NCBI GenBank assembly: GCA_903813345.2
Contig: CAIIXF020000009.1
Span: forward strand, 1,366,001 to 1,430,000
DNA from: Owenia fusiformis
Taxonomy: Eukaryota; Annelida; Polychaeta; Sabellida; Oweniidae
Direction: 5' to 3'
Length of the DNA stretch: 64,000 nt
A program made the translations under genes and the position numbers. Every line of letters begins with the position of its first letter. The stretch's first letter is position 1. Under the pieces are notes generated by a model, which had not been told where the DNA came from, did no database searches, and was given only the letters and a program-made list of their open reading frames with translations. Shown here one piece after another: positions 21,379-34,500 of this stretch.

Positions 21379-21678
21379 ATGTTAAATTCGTGGAATGCTG
21401 ACTCGGATAAACGCAAACGATGTTGGATATTAATATACATGTTGTATGTAAGCAGTGCCAAGAGCCTGGGAGATGTAAATGTGCAAGTTAAGGGGACAGC
21501 CTCAAAGGGAAATCCAATTGTGGAAAATGCAGATGGTACTGCTGAACTGGACCTATTCGATTCACAGCACGAAGATGAAAATGAGAGTACCGACAGTGAC
21601 GATGACATGGGGGAAATTGAGTATGTGATAGCTGGACTTAACCTGAAAAGAAAAACAAAGTTATCGAGAAATGAATGG
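21379..21678 (+). CDS. Exon 1: signal peptide and acidic region
   Basis: Starts at ATG 21379 after AT-rich 5' sequence and ends TGG|GTAAGT, a strong donor. 100 codons. The hydrophobic core lies at residues 15-28, followed by a Ser/Ala-rich likely cleavage site. Confidence 0.6.
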
Positions 21679-24600
21679 GTAAGTATAAGCAAAAGTAGCT
21701 ATTTTCGTCGATAACCATGTGAGACAACTTTCGAAAACTACATCATCGTAAGCCTCAAATAAATATTTCAATAAAGATATGAAAAAAGCATTATGTCAAT
21801 ACTTTAGTAAGACAGTCCAAATAATATCATTTTATAATTAAAACTAAAAAATCAAAACTATTTTCCCTATCATTATGGATCAAAGCTTTACTAATTATAA
21901 CAATTTAATTGGCTACATAGTGATTCCGATAGTTATTGAAAATTAAACCAAATGAAAATGTATTCATGCATTCAGATATGTCTTTATCATATATACACCA
22001 GAATTAATTTAAAAAATCATCTGTAGAATGAATACTCTAAAAACATTGTATCTATAATAGCTCTATCTCACAGAATGCTATGTGGTTTGAAATTGTCTCA
22101 GTATATTTGTTTGTTTTTTAGCTAAATGCATTCGATGCAACTGTTAGTGAAGTTGACACTACAGTATGTATTGTATACGTCGGGTAACGTAACGTAACAT
22201 AACGTTATGTTATGCTACGTTACATAACATAGTAATTTGTCTTTTCATGTTATTGAAAAAATATAATTATTATTTCATTCTTTCATTTCACACGATGCAT
22301 CCTTTGGGATATCACGATAATATACCCACTTGGAAAAGGAATTATATGCTTAGACTGTTGACGCCGACTATTAAGACTCATATCCTGTATCCGTCTATAT
22401 GTCATGTGTGATAAACGTTATCGTTATATTAATCATAATCATCTGTCCCAATCCCTTTTCATATTTAAGCCAGATATTTTTATAATAAACAACAGAACTA
22501 TTAGATATAATGTACCCCATACGAGTTTTTGATGATAACGTTGACCCGTGATTTTAAACACTCCCCCCTATACTTTTGTTATTAAATTTACCACACATAA
22601 ACTAGAGACAAGTTCCAACCTTGGAATTATTTGTTTTTATTTTACTTCAACAACAATATAATCGCAAGCAACTGAACCAAATGTATTATTGCTTTTTAAC
22701 CTATTTGACGTCATAAAATCAAATTTAAGCATTGCTGAATTTAACAAATTTATTTACTTATTACTTATGCGAACAATAACACTCTGTCAAAGTAGGCCTC
22801 TATGGTATTTTTGAATTGTCAATCGGCAGTCTGTCTATGAATAAGACAGGTCCATCTATAAGGTCTTATTTTGGGAATGTTATCTTTGCCCTAAATATAT
22901 AGTTTCCCCATTGTTGTCATGGTTGAATCACAAATGCGCTACAGTCATTACGTCATGTTCATCGAAACAATGTAGCAATCTGGTAAAACATTGGCTACTG
23001 CGTAATATTTTGAAATCACTGCCATTTAATCATTATAAACCTATGGCTCAAAAATATTCCAATGTTGGAAAGTATCTCTGTCTAACGTGTGTTAGTTGAA
23101 ATAACAAACAGCACCGGAATATAAAATATAATAAAAATATAATTAATAGTGTTCAAATCACAGGTCAAAGATACTATCAAAAACTTGTGTGAGGCAGTAT
23201 ACATTTGATAAACAATATTTTGCAATAACATGTTCCCGTGCGAACGTACATAAAACCTGCTAACAAAACGCATTTCTTAATTGGGAATGATGTATCAATA
23301 CTCATTAAATGCCAGAACAGTTTCTATAAGATCACCCAAATTGCGGTTCCTAAAAATTCGGCGTAACAAAAACTAAATGGATAATTTGAAAACATCGGGA
23401 TTGCTAAAATTAAGAAAACAGGATACAACAGTTCGAAATAATCATAGGAAAAAAAAAATTTCTAAAGATAAATTGTGAGGAATATCGGGATATGAATGAT
23501 TCCAAACATTGTATAATCAATGGTCCTCAAAATGTTATTAAGCCATTGGTGCTACGATAATTTGTTTTCATAATTGACACTGCTTACGTGTACGTCCATA
23601 GTTTTACAGCTACGATCAACGGTACGATTTAATCTATGTCAAACAATTCTACTTCAAAGCTTATTGGTGAATCAGCGTAATCTTGCATTTTACCATTACA
23701 TACTGTCTTTTCAAAGTATCCATAACTATTTTAGGGGATTATACCGTTTTTTTATCATCGGCTTGTTTTTCATTGTCACTAATTTCACAATTTTATTCAA
23801 TTTAAAAGACCACTTGTAAACTTTTTTGAACCATTTGGGTGTGCAGTAATGTTGTATAGTTATTACTTTAGCTTGCTCGGACTGGGGCGATAAAGGAGGA
23901 ATGTCGGTACATCGACATGATTCCAAATGTTGCAAGATCAAAGTGTTTCAACGTGTTACTAAAACGTTGTATGCACCGAGAAAACTGGTGTTTTGGGGTA
24001 ATGTATACCACATTCTACCCGAAATATTTCAATGGTGATTTAAAATCGATTTATTCTTAAAGTGAGATGATGTATGCATGAAACATGTAGATACTTATTG
24101 CGCCAACCTGGTCTCAATTTAGAGGTAATCGAAGTAAGCGCTAAATCAATCCGGATTTCCCACGATTTAAATCGAGACTTAATATCTGTTGCGGCGGCTG
24201 TTTTAAAGTTGTATCACGTTATACGAGTTACTGTGAAAAATGAAGTGACTTGTTAATAAAACAGGATCTTAAGTTTTTAACGAAAATCGGTAGAGCATCT
24301 CGTATCGATAGTTATTAATGAAAAATCGGGATTTAAAAAAGGATAACCCCCGATCCAAATCGGGATTTGGCAGCTGAATAGCTGCATTGATTTGTTAGTC
24401 CAATGCTTTTGTATTAGTCTAGTTATTATGATTTATATTTAATTCAAGACATCAATCTCTAAATAACACTAATACTAGAATACTTTTCTTTTTAATGTAT
24501 TTAGTAGTTTTTTTTAATTTTTTTATTTCAAAGAATAAGCATGTTAAAGCAATTGCAAAAACAATTACAATGCAGTTACATGCTTAAACATATCTATCGC

Positions 24601-25581
24601 AGGTTCATTTTGTAAAATACAATGTAAAACAAAAATAACTCCAAATAGATAGTGAACTAAAGTTCACTTGTTGTAGTCAATAAAAATACGTTTTGAGCTA
24701 AACTCTCTGTTTACAATACATTTCAAGGCACTAGGATGACAAAATATAACCATTAACAATGATATAATAATTTGTTACACACACTCACGTCGGACACAAA
24801 TACTTGTTTATTGGTCAAAACTGTCTGTCATTACCACACCTCGGTGGTGACATAAATGTGACATTTGATAATGCAGAAACATGACTATAATGTAATTATA
24901 CTTACATTTATAAATTCAATACAAAAATACAAGTAAGAGTTCAAAATAATTTAATAAATTAAAACAGATGTTCAAATTAATTATCTATTCATATTTAGAC
25001 ATTTTATACATTGCAGAAGAAGCTAAAGAAGATAATACAATCACATTTATATAACCAAACTTTAAATGAGAGAGTGATTGTATGGAGGAACATGGCAAAG
25101 ATGAAACGACGACTTGCTAAGAAACTGGGAATAAAAAAGGTAAATATAACAACGACATAAATAAATAAACAAGACCTACCAAAACACCAAAGGAAATGGT
25201 ACATTAAAACGATCACCGGATTTATAAACTATATCGTGATCATATTGTAGTGCAATTTAACATATTTGCTTCAATCTATAACATTTGTGAGGTAACTCCT
25301 CAATTTAACGTTGTATTTATAGGTCACATTTGATATTGAGAAGGAGGGACTATTTCAAGGAGACATCATACTGAATGCCAACCAGGCAAAAGAGATGTTA
25401 ATGGACCAGACGATACTAGATGGATTAGAGAATAAAGGTGCGCATAAAAAGGAGGCACATCGAAATAAAAGAAGTTCAACTGGCAACAGTGACACGAGGC
25501 ACATTCGAGTAAAAAGAAAATTAAATGTTTATGCTGACACATTTGGGAGAAATATCAATTACATGATAAGCCCGGATATTG
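21379..25581 (+). CDS. Secreted proprotein with astacin-like propeptide (four exons, 3' part not found)
   Basis: Exons 21379-21678, 22122-22163, 25017-25139 and 25323-25581 join in phase 0, 0, 0 and end in phase 1. The 241-residue product begins with a basic start and a hydrophobic stretch (RCWILIYMLYVSSAKS) that fits a signal peptide. An acidic segment (DSQHEDENESTDSDDDMGE) follows, then a basic region (MAKMKRRLAKKLGIKK). Then comes GLFQGDIILNANQAKEML, which resembles the 'lfeGDI.L...qa..ll' propeptide motif of astacin metalloproteases. After a dibasic-rich stretch (HIRVKRKLNVYADTFG), NINYMISPDIG resembles the start of an astacin catalytic domain ('W...iPY.i'). No HExxHxxGFxHE exon was seen before the opposite-strand transporter gene. 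It may be a gene with distant exons, or a truncated duplicate. Confidence 0.55.
22122..22163 (+). CDS. Exon 2: 14-codon microexon
   Basis: The acceptor TTGTTTTTTAG precedes 22122 and the donor ACA|GTATGT follows 22163. It encodes LNAFDATVSEVDTT and is phase 0-0, which fits both neighbours. It is called from splice signals and frame only. Confidence 0.5.
22164..25016. other. Large intron, little recognised
   Basis: 2.85 kb of AT-rich intron. The only clear structure is an interrupted palindromic run of GTAACGTAAC and ATAACGTTATGTTAT at about 22180-22230. Confidence 0.5.
25017..25139 (+). CDS. Exon 3: basic helical region
   Basis: The acceptor ACATTGCAG precedes 25017 and the donor AAAAAG|GTAAAT follows 25139; phase 0-0. 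KKLKKIIQSHLYNQTLNERV then WRNMAKMKRRLAKKLGIKK is strongly basic and likely helical. Confidence 0.55.
25323..25581 (+). CDS. Exon 4: propeptide GDI motif and dibasic processing region
   Basis: The acceptor TTTATAG precedes 25323 and the donor ATTG|GTGAGT follows 25581; phase 0 to 1. It contains LFQGDIILNANQA, RNKRSS and RVKRKLNVY (possible furin-type sites), then NINYMISPDIG. Confidence 0.6.
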
Positions 25582-26134
25582 GTGAGTAAAATATTCTTAA
25601 TATAATAATATTACTTTAAATGTGCATAATACTGTTTTGGTTGTGTGTTAGTATCAGGTGAAAATCAAAATCAGGTGTGAATGTAGAGAGTCACAGAGAA
25701 ACACCGAAAGAGCATTATAAACCACGATATGCAAGATACAATTGAACATCAAGATGCAAAAATCTGAAAATTCATTGATCATTGACTAAAAGTTGTTATG
25801 TAAAGGCAACGAGACTATAGCAATAAGTATAAACTATGGTTAGTGTATCATTTCTAGTTTTATAATTGATTAATAACTACCACTACACATTTATGATATT
25901 GATTGACGAGCAGGGTTTTTAATTCATAGAAAAAACGTCCATACTGTAACAACCCTGGTTGCTTCGTTTTGCTTTTACGTCTCAATTCATTTATATCACA
26001 TATTCTTTCAATTAATTGTAAGGTTTACAGGGTTTTCTAAACTTTTCATAACAGTTATATAATTGTATTACGACTCAGAATACTATAGTCAATCAGAGAA
26101 GGGCTTTCAAGAACGGCAGAGGTTTGCTTATATA

Positions 26135-26815
26135 CACACGTAGATTATCGCAATTGTGAATATTTTCTAATCATGAACATGTGTGTATCTTTTAGATCCA
26201 TTCATTATCTTCAAGAAAAGTATATAATATAATGATAATTTAGTTAATCAGACCTTAGAAGTGATATTGAAGGGGCAATGGACCAATCAACATACTTTTT
26301 CAAAAATGTTGACCTAATTTTCACCAAAAATACAACCTTTTATTATATTGTTGAATGTATACTTAGAATGTGCTTTGAGGCATGCTAGATTTCCTAAAAG
26401 GAAAAGTTGATTGCTCCAGGGACTTCAAAGATATTGAATTTGGATGACAATAATGAACTGAAACCAATGGATAACATGAGATTTTTCAATGGAGAAATAA
26501 CACTTATCTTAAAGTAATTACGTTTTTCTTTCAAGAACTACTTGATAAATCAAAATAAAGAATAGTAATGCATTAAACATTGTAAAAAATGATTGCATTT
26601 TTGGTGAAAATCGGGTCAACATCTTTGAAAAAGTGTGTTAATGGTTTGATTGCTAGTTGAATATCTTCGAGTTTGTTGGACTTTATTATTTCTGTATATA
26701 ATTTTCTTTGAGATAATGAATTGATTTAAAAGATAAACCCGTCTTCATTGTCAGAAGATGGTCATAATCCAAGATATAACCTTTTGCAATTATTTGCGAT
26801 AACCTACGTGCTCCT
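26135..26815. mobile_element. MITE copy 1 (family also at 58622-59490)
   Basis: The left end CACGTAGATTATCGCAATTG and the right end GCGATAACCTACGTGCTCC are inverted repeats. The interior (GGACCAATCAACATACTTTT, then TCACCAAAAATACAACC) is closely similar to the second copy. No transposase is seen. Confidence 0.75.
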
Positions 26816-27221
26816 TTTATATGTGCTCTTTAAATTGTAGGACTTTTAAGTTCTTAGTTAGGATAAGATAGAAATCTAAGTCAAGGGATCTTGTTTGAAA
26901 ACTTTGAGAAATACAAGAACATCTCTTCTAGTTGCTTTTGATTCTAATCAGTACATACTCCATACGTATATTGTTGTATTGTATTTTTGTTTACCACCAG
27001 TTAAAGTGAGCAATACCTCCCGTATATGTACGGTCGTAATTTACGTAATTAACATTAAAGATAGACCCAGAAACTCCTCCTTGAAGGAGCCCTGTGTTCT
27101 TTAATATGCACTTATACATAGACATACAAGTACACACCACAGCATTTTGTATGAGTTGTGAACCACTCAGTCAAACACCCTGAAGTACTTCACGCAAACA
27201 AGCAAATAAGTCTTGCCTGAA

Positions 27222-27262
27222 CCGGGGATCGAATCGTGCTACCGCTGAGATATACGGGTAAA
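27222..27262 (-). repeat. Truncated tRNA-like sequence lacking the anticodon arm
   Basis: The minus strand reads TATATCTCAGCGGTAGCACG followed by ATTCGATCCCCGGTTCAGG. An A-box-like D arm (TCTCAGCGGTAG) is joined directly to a B-box-like T arm (GATTCGATCCC). This is probably a decayed tRNA-derived SINE head. Confidence 0.4.
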
Positions 27263-27744
27263 TATAGTAAATGTATATGTAGTTACATAATATACAAGTA
27301 TATATTTTAATTCAAATTATGTTTTTGTTATCATTTGGTAAGACAGTTTTGCCAGTAGAGAAAACGATAACGACCGTACCGTGTCGCACTCCATAGTCAA
27401 GGTCATACTCTACCATCAGTTTTCAAACATTCACTATTTTTAACATCTCATATTGTCACGTTATGGCTAGACCAGTATAACGCATTTGTTACAATACCAA
27501 TATTGTAATGTGAACAAAGTAGTTAAGCTTACTTTATTTCGTTAAATAACGGTTGGTGTAATTCTAGCTAATTATTCTCACTAAAAGCAAGGTAGGCGAC
27601 GAATTATATTACATAATACTATATTTACATAACTGTCTAAAACTGTATATTTGTACATCCATGTATCGGTGCACATATGGTAACACAGGCCCTTCCAGAC
27701 AGCGGTGCTTTTGAATGCCAGTCAGTATTTGCATTATCTAACAA

Positions 27745-27872
27745 TCATATAGATACTGTACATATATAGTATATACCCATAATTCATTATTCAGCAATAC
27801 AGAGGTAATGATACGGTACATATATAGTATATATCCATATAATGCATTACTCAGCAATATAGAGGTACAACA
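27745..27872. repeat. Two-copy tandem duplication of about 68 bp
   Basis: GTACATATATAGTATATACC, then CATTATTCAGCAATACAGAGGT, appears twice with small changes. The rest of 25582-28880 between the MITE and the foldback shows no gene. Confidence 0.6.
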
Positions 27873-28887
27873 CAAAGATGTGATATTAATGCACTTGACT
27901 CTATAAAAATATGGAAAAAGAGTTGATGAAATTTGTATCAATATCACATTAATGTAAATACATTCATACTATTCTTTTGAAAAAAGGTTTGTAATTATAC
28001 AAAAATAAATACAATTTAAATTTATTTTGAATATGGGTTTATTCAGACAAATCACAAGGTGGAGCTTTTAATAATGGAGGATATGTAAACCTATTCTTAG
28101 TCTAAGAAGGAATCTCCCAATGAGGCAATAGGGTCATCAAGTAAAATGATGAATGTATAATTATTATCAGGTCTAGGTATAATATATACACACATATTCA
28201 AGTCCAACTCAAATAAAGGCCTTCAATGTAATTTTGAATGATCTTCAGATTTTTGTCTGTTTCATATCATTTGAGACTGAATGCTATTATTATTACTATA
28301 TGCTGTTATTTGATGGTATGAGTATCTATTATTAATAGATCTGATCTTTCCAGTTCCACTAAGTCCTATCACCTTTGAGACATCAAGGAATCTATATTAT
28401 ATTTGCTGGGATGATGATGTCATATATTGTTCTTTTTCAAAACTAGCAATAAGTAAAGCATATTTTTGCTTTGCCAGATTGCTACAAACAACCAATTACA
28501 CCATCAACCTAGCTAATATATCTTTGCTTCTTTCATCAAGGTGGCAGGATTTAAAGGAAAGGTAATTCTTAAACATGTATTGTAATGCCTTTAGTATGAA
28601 GGAAATGTCGCTTTGGGTTATGGTCCAGGATAGTGATAATGAAACTTTCAGTTAGATCATGGTTAAGGATAATTGGGGTTCGTTTTCCTTAAATGTCCTC
28701 TTAAATGATTGTTCTTGCTGTGTTCTGTAACAACTTTGGTCCTATTCCTTAGAGCAATTGTGCCTTAAGGCGTTTTTGGACTTTTATCTTTTCAAGTGCA
28801 TCCTTTGTCCAACTAACCTTCCAATGGTGCTAACTTACTTCCTGCGAAAGCTATTTGAATTTTGATATAATAGCTTTCCCACGGAGC

Positions 28888-29378
28888 ATTTGGACAGCTC
28901 AGTGATCGTGACCTTTGAAATCGAATTAAGTAGATCCGCGGCTTACGTTTGGTCTCTAACTGTGTCTTACATCAGTATCATCATTCCGTGTAAGTATTGG
29001 AGCGCTGGAGTACTTCTTTTTCGATCAAGACTTGTAATTGTTAGGTCGAGTGAATCGTTTTACTGCCAAATTCCAATATGGCGGTTTCTGCTCGGACATT
29101 TTCGTAAATCTCCGGAGGTTGTCCGAACCTAACTAATTCTCAAAATTCATTTCGTTCGTTGCGTATCTCGCACCTAGCAAACCGCCATATTGGAAATAGG
29201 TCTGTAAAACTTTAACTCGATGAACAATTTACAAGTCTTGATCGAAAAAGAAGTACTCCAGCGCTCCAATACTTACACGAATTGATGATACTGATGTAAG
29301 ACACAGTTAGAGACCAAAAGTAAGCCGCGGATCGACTTAATTCAATTTCAAAGGTCACTATTGATCAGCTGTTCACTT
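28888..29378. mobile_element. Foldback element with about 190-bp inverted arms
   Basis: ATCAAGACTTGTAATTGTTA and AGTATTGGAGCGCTGGAGTA in the left arm return inverted as ACAAGTCTTGATCGAAAAAG and TACTCCAGCGCTCCAATACT in the right arm. The arms meet at paired AATATGGCGG / CCGCCATATT sequences with a centre of about 80 bp. The open frame in the left arm is not a gene. Confidence 0.8.
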
Positions 29379-29539
29379 CTCCGTTTGAGAGCCATAAGTT
29401 TCAAAATCTAACATGGCTCTCGAAGTGAGTAAGTGCTAACCAGCACAAAAATTGTCAACCAAATCCGTTTACGTTTAGACTTCCATGTATAAGAAAATAT
29501 TATCCACACATTGTATCCACTGTTGTATATTGGTAAAAA

Positions 29540-30620
29540 TGAATGTTTGACTTTATACTTGTTTTGCTTTTGTAGCTACAGATTTATTGATGATATTTTT
29601 CTGTATGTAGGGCATTATTTTTTCTTCAAGGAATTGATTTATATATTTTTCTTTATTTTTAGGCTTGTCGTTTCAGGTTCCTCTTGGATCTCAATTCAAC
29701 TGTTGAGCTCCACATTCAGTATTTGACTATTCCCGTTTATCATCCGTACTACTAGGCTGTTGGCTCTCACAATCATTGAACTACTTTAACACTCCCAGGA
29801 TTGCCATGTCCATAGCCACTTCCCGAGGCGCAAATAATATCGTAGTATCTGCGGACGGTATTTCAGTAAAAATTGCATAGATTTGAATTTATATTTGTTT
29901 TGGATAACGTTTGCAGTTTAAGATTGATTGATCATATTGCTGTATATGTTAGGACTTTATTTACTCTTTTTAGGAATTCATTTTAGTGGTTTCTTTAATT
30001 ATATGCATGCGTTTTAATTTTTAGGCTCATTATTATATATTCCCATCGACTTTAACTTGGCTGCTGCGTGAGCTCTATATCCGGCATTTGTCTTTTTTAT
30101 CACAATCATTTGTGGACTAGTTCTGTTGTCCCTCATATATCCATTGAAGTACTGAGCACTCCAAGCTTTGCCCATAGTTACTCGCTATTAAGCTCCAAAA
30201 CTGACAGTTGACTCCTTTTGTTTACCATAAGCATCGGCGCACTGTTGAAGCCTACATCTATTAGATTGCTGAACACTTCAAGAATTTCCCACTTTGCTGT
30301 TGAGCTCCATATCCTGCATTTGACTGTTCTTATTGTTTACCGCACTGGAGTATTGTTGGACTTTTGGGTATGAATATCAATGGTAAAACAATAGTTATGG
30401 CAAATAGTCAAATGCCGGATATAGAGACTGCAGTCCAGCAATGATTATGGTAAACAAGAACAGTTAAATGCCTGAAAATTGAGCTTAACAGCCATGTGGC
30501 TTTGGAGCATGGGTTGGGCAATATTCTGGTAGGGCTCAGCACTCTAATGACTTTGGGAGCCAAAAGTCCAGCAATGAATATGGTAAACTAGAACAGTCAC
30601 AAAAATAATTTCTTTATAGA
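29540..30620. repeat. Mosaic of short repeats in both orientations
   Basis: The motif GAGCTC.ATATCC.GCATTTGACTGTTCTT.TTTACC recurs on both strands (about 29700, 30070, 30250, 30310, then inverted near 30400-30600). A segment around 29560-29680 is also repeated in diverged form at 29905-30025. No gene was recognised. An open frame at 30717-31064 beyond it has no recognisable product. Confidence 0.5.
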
Positions 30621-31096
30621 AGGGAAAATAATGTCTTAACGGCCTAAACAATAGGCCTAAAGATCGATCAATCTGAAGCTGTAAAAGTTATCCAAAACAA
30701 ATATAAAGTAAAAGATATGCAATTCTTCCTGAAATACTACAATGGCAAAAGGTCCACAAGTGTGTGGATAATAATTTGCGCTACAGGGAAATCTAAAGCC
30801 GATTTGGTTGAAAACGTTTGTGCTTGGTGTGCGATCAGGAGACCATTCTTGCAAAAAACAAAAGATGAAACACCTTATTGTGCCTACACATCTGAAGCAA
30901 TACACCGAAATGCTAAGATAATTTCTAAAATTAAAGGGATAAAAGCTGATATTTTATATTTTATAGTGATGCAATACATGAGATATGCCAGGGGAGTTTT
31001 TCTGGCGATATATGAAATACCCCGAAATGACAAAGGAATTGCTGTTCAACACTGCTATCCTTGATGTTCATAATTTGTATTGAATATTTCAAGTGT

Positions 31097-31580
31097 TTAC
31101 TCCACAAGATCTTGTTTAGATTTCAACGTAAACTTTCGATGGCGCAACACTTTCACTACCTCTTGTACAGGAGGGCCAAGTACAACAAAGAAAGACATAA
31201 TGAACAAATATACATGAGTGAAGGTTATCCAGTTGTAGAAAGAGGAGTAATCCATGGTGGGGAATGAGGCTAGACTCCCTGGAATGATAACAAGGATAAT
31301 GAGTAACACAATTGAGCAACCAGCATATGCAGTGTTCCTAGCCTTTGTGAACATATAATGCATCTGTTTAAAAGAAGGTCGATGTTTGAATTCTATCTCG
31401 CTTGCTTTTAGTTGTCGCTTGTATAGTTCAGTCCATGGGTACATCGGGTTGTCAATAGCCAGAGTCAGTTTCCAGACGTCTTCCGCTTCTTGTTGAGTTT
31501 GTCTCCAGTTGGTCACAAGTGAGATAAGAACACACGTGATTAGACTCACACCAAAGCTTACACAACAACCGACCAGCACA
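31097..31580 (-). CDS. DUR3-like exon 11 (C terminus and stop)
   Basis: The acceptor CTAATTCCAG precedes it. It encodes VLVGCCVSFGVSLITCVLIS, the hydrophilic NWRQTQQEAEDVWKLTLAID segment, then two more hydrophobic segments (NTAYAGCSIVLLIILVIIPG and VYLFIMSFFVVLGPP). It ends SKQDLVE-TAG. Confidence 0.92.
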
Positions 31581-34500
31581 CTGGAATTAGAACGAATTCA
31601 CGTCAAACTATAACGTAAAAAAGTGTAACCATATGGTTAATTAATGGATAATGTTACGAAAGTCCTACTTAATGTCGACGCAAAATGTTAATCACCATAA
31701 TACGACAAAATTTAAACAATGTTGTTGTCACACATAACTTGTATTAAATGTGTATGAGTAAATCCAAAAGGCATTTTTAGATTGTCGCAATCATATTGTA
31801 AAATTATGACCAGGTTTACTTGCCTATTCTCCTGGACTGTATTTTTGAGAAAGTTGTCCACTGTTGATAGTCCTTCAGGATATGTGCTGGCTGTGACTAA
31901 CATAGTGAGCCAACCAAGTATCAAACCTAGGGCATTACCTAAAATACGCGTCCAAAATAATCTTGTAATATATTTTTGCAACTTAAGCTTATCACTCATC
32001 TTCATACTAAAAGTACGAACCAACATTAATGTTTCAGAACTGATAATGACATGAAATATTTGTATTTAACCATTCGTTGTTGCATAAATATCTATACAAT
32101 TTTACAATCATCATTTTCATATTCTGTCAAAATGTCGGCACGAATTAAATAGTTAAAAAGCTACAATGAAAATGAACTACCAAATTGCGATGTCAACTAA
32201 TGTTGCAATTGATTACCGAGACCTCTAGTTTGCTTCCTTTATATTTTTAAGTATTGAATGTCAGTGTTCGTTCGTTATCCCATTTTTTGTGTTATAATAT
32301 TATTTGTAATAAGCCACACGGTGAACAGAATCGCACCCTTGAACAGAATACACTTTTCGGGATGGAAAATCCAAAATGGCCACCTTAAAATTTATCCAGA
32401 ATGCTGAAAAACTAATGAGTTATAAATTTTCATAGGTAGAAACATCCCTGAAAATGTCAAATGAATCTCACAGACGGTTTGGCTGGAAACCTGTAGACAA
32501 GCCTTCACAGGACAGGATTTTAGGACGAAAAATCCAAAATGGCCACCTTAACATTTACCAATATATAAGCACTAGCGCCAAAGGGAAAGGACCAAAAGTT
32601 GTAATGGAACTTAGCAAGAAAAAGCAAACTCTAAGTGCATACTATTTAAGAAAAACAAACCCCATATAGCCCAAAACCATGATCTGGCGTGAAAAGAAAC
32701 AATGTCTAATACCCTCTTTCCCCCCACCATTTAAGAATCAATATCACAATCCTAGACCAGAAGACCAAGGGACATTTCATTCATACTGAAGTCATTACAA
32801 TACATGTTGAAGAAAAAGAATGCCGAAAAACTAATCAGTTCTAAACCTTCATAGGTAGAAACATCCCTGAGAATTTCAAATGAATCCCTCAAACGGTTTG
32901 GCTGGAAACCTGTAGACAAGCCTTGACAGACAAGATTTTAGGACGGAAAATCCAAAATGGCCGTCTTAACATTTATCCATAATGTCGAAAACCTAATCAG
33001 TTCTAAACTTTCATAGGTAGAAACATCCCTGAGAATTTCAAATGAATCCCTCAAACGGTTTGGCTGGAAACCTGTAGACAAGCCTTGACAGACAAGATTT
33101 TACGACGGAAAATCCAAAATGGCCGCCTTAACATTTACCCACAATGCCGAAAAACTAATCAGTTCTAAACTTGCATAGGTAGAAACATCCCTGATAATTT
33201 AAATGAATCCCTCAAACGGTTTGGCTGGAAACCTGTAGACAAGATTATTCGGGACGCCCGCCCGCCCAACTGCCCGCCCGCCCGCCCGCCCGCCCGCCCG
33301 CCCGCCCGCCCGCCCAGCAAACTGATTACAATATAGCACCTTAGGGTGCGATAAAAATTGTTTGTAGTCCATATATTGTTTCCCAAAAAGGAGAGATTTA
33401 AAAGCTGATTGTCAAAAGTTGTGTCTTATTCTGACAACTGGTCAAATCATTTCAAAATCACCTAAATAAATTAACCCCGCTGTCGGAATTTGTTGTATAT
33501 TAACGTTAGCAAAGTAACTCTTTAATACTATTCTTGTTAGGTTTGGAAAGGAGTACAAAGATCGAACCAGTCGGGAGTACTAAGCTGTTGAGAGGAAATT
33601 ATGGGAAACTTTTAAGTATTATTTGTATAATTTTAGTAATTGCTTCTTTGTAAATCTAAGTACTTAATTGCTGTAAGAAACTTAACAAGAAATGTCAATA
33701 AGAATAAGTTTGAACTGAAGACAATTTAAAATATTTTATAGATAATCTTTATATGAGTATATCCCGATTGTAATTTAAACTGACCTGCAATGACACCAGC
33801 TCCAGATGTTTTACTCCATAATACGGATAACACAACAGTTGGAAAACAACAAATCGATGAAACAGTTCCAGTTTGAAATGCCCAGTTCAAGTCAATTGTT
33901 GTCTTTTTGATGACCATTCCCATTGGAACAATTAAAATTGTAACAACAAGAATTGCCCATGTTTTATATCCTGAAAGATTACAAAACATTTACAGACATA
34001 TTTCACGCAAAATTAAACCAATATTGCAAATTATTTACATACAAAGAAATAATATACAATACCCCTTTCCTCAAATATGCCAAAATAAAAAAATATTTTG
34101 ACCCTGTTGAGATCGATCGATCCTTAATAAACCACTCAACTATTCAATTGAATGGGTGTATACATTCTAAAGTCACTTTGTATAATTGATGAATGGTGAT
34201 TCTTTGGTAACAAGTTACATGTTGTACATATATACTTTTGAACACGGAAAAAAGTTCTCCCACGCTTGTTTGCATTTACAATACTCATTTAGTTTGATAT
34301 CTTAATAAGTGTCTACTTAATCTTACTTCTTAATATGTCTTGATATTGTCTATATTTGCCATGAGTCTGACATCCGTACATGTGCGGGATGCTGTCTGAA
34401 GACTCCCTGATCATTATATCGTCGTCTCTACAACCCGCACATAAATTTGGAATAACACACTTGCATTCGACTGATGATTCCGGTGACTCTGGTTGTGCAT

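Noticed and set aside
28367-28562. Open stretch after a TTTCCAG acceptor, considered as a downstream exon of the astacin-like gene
   Set aside because: The phase fits, but the translation (VPLSPITFETSRNLYY...) has no protease motif, a stop ends it, and no donor is seen.
30717-31064. 115-codon frame next to the transporter 3' end
   Set aside because: No family resemblance; it probably overlaps the 3' UTR of the opposite-strand transporter.
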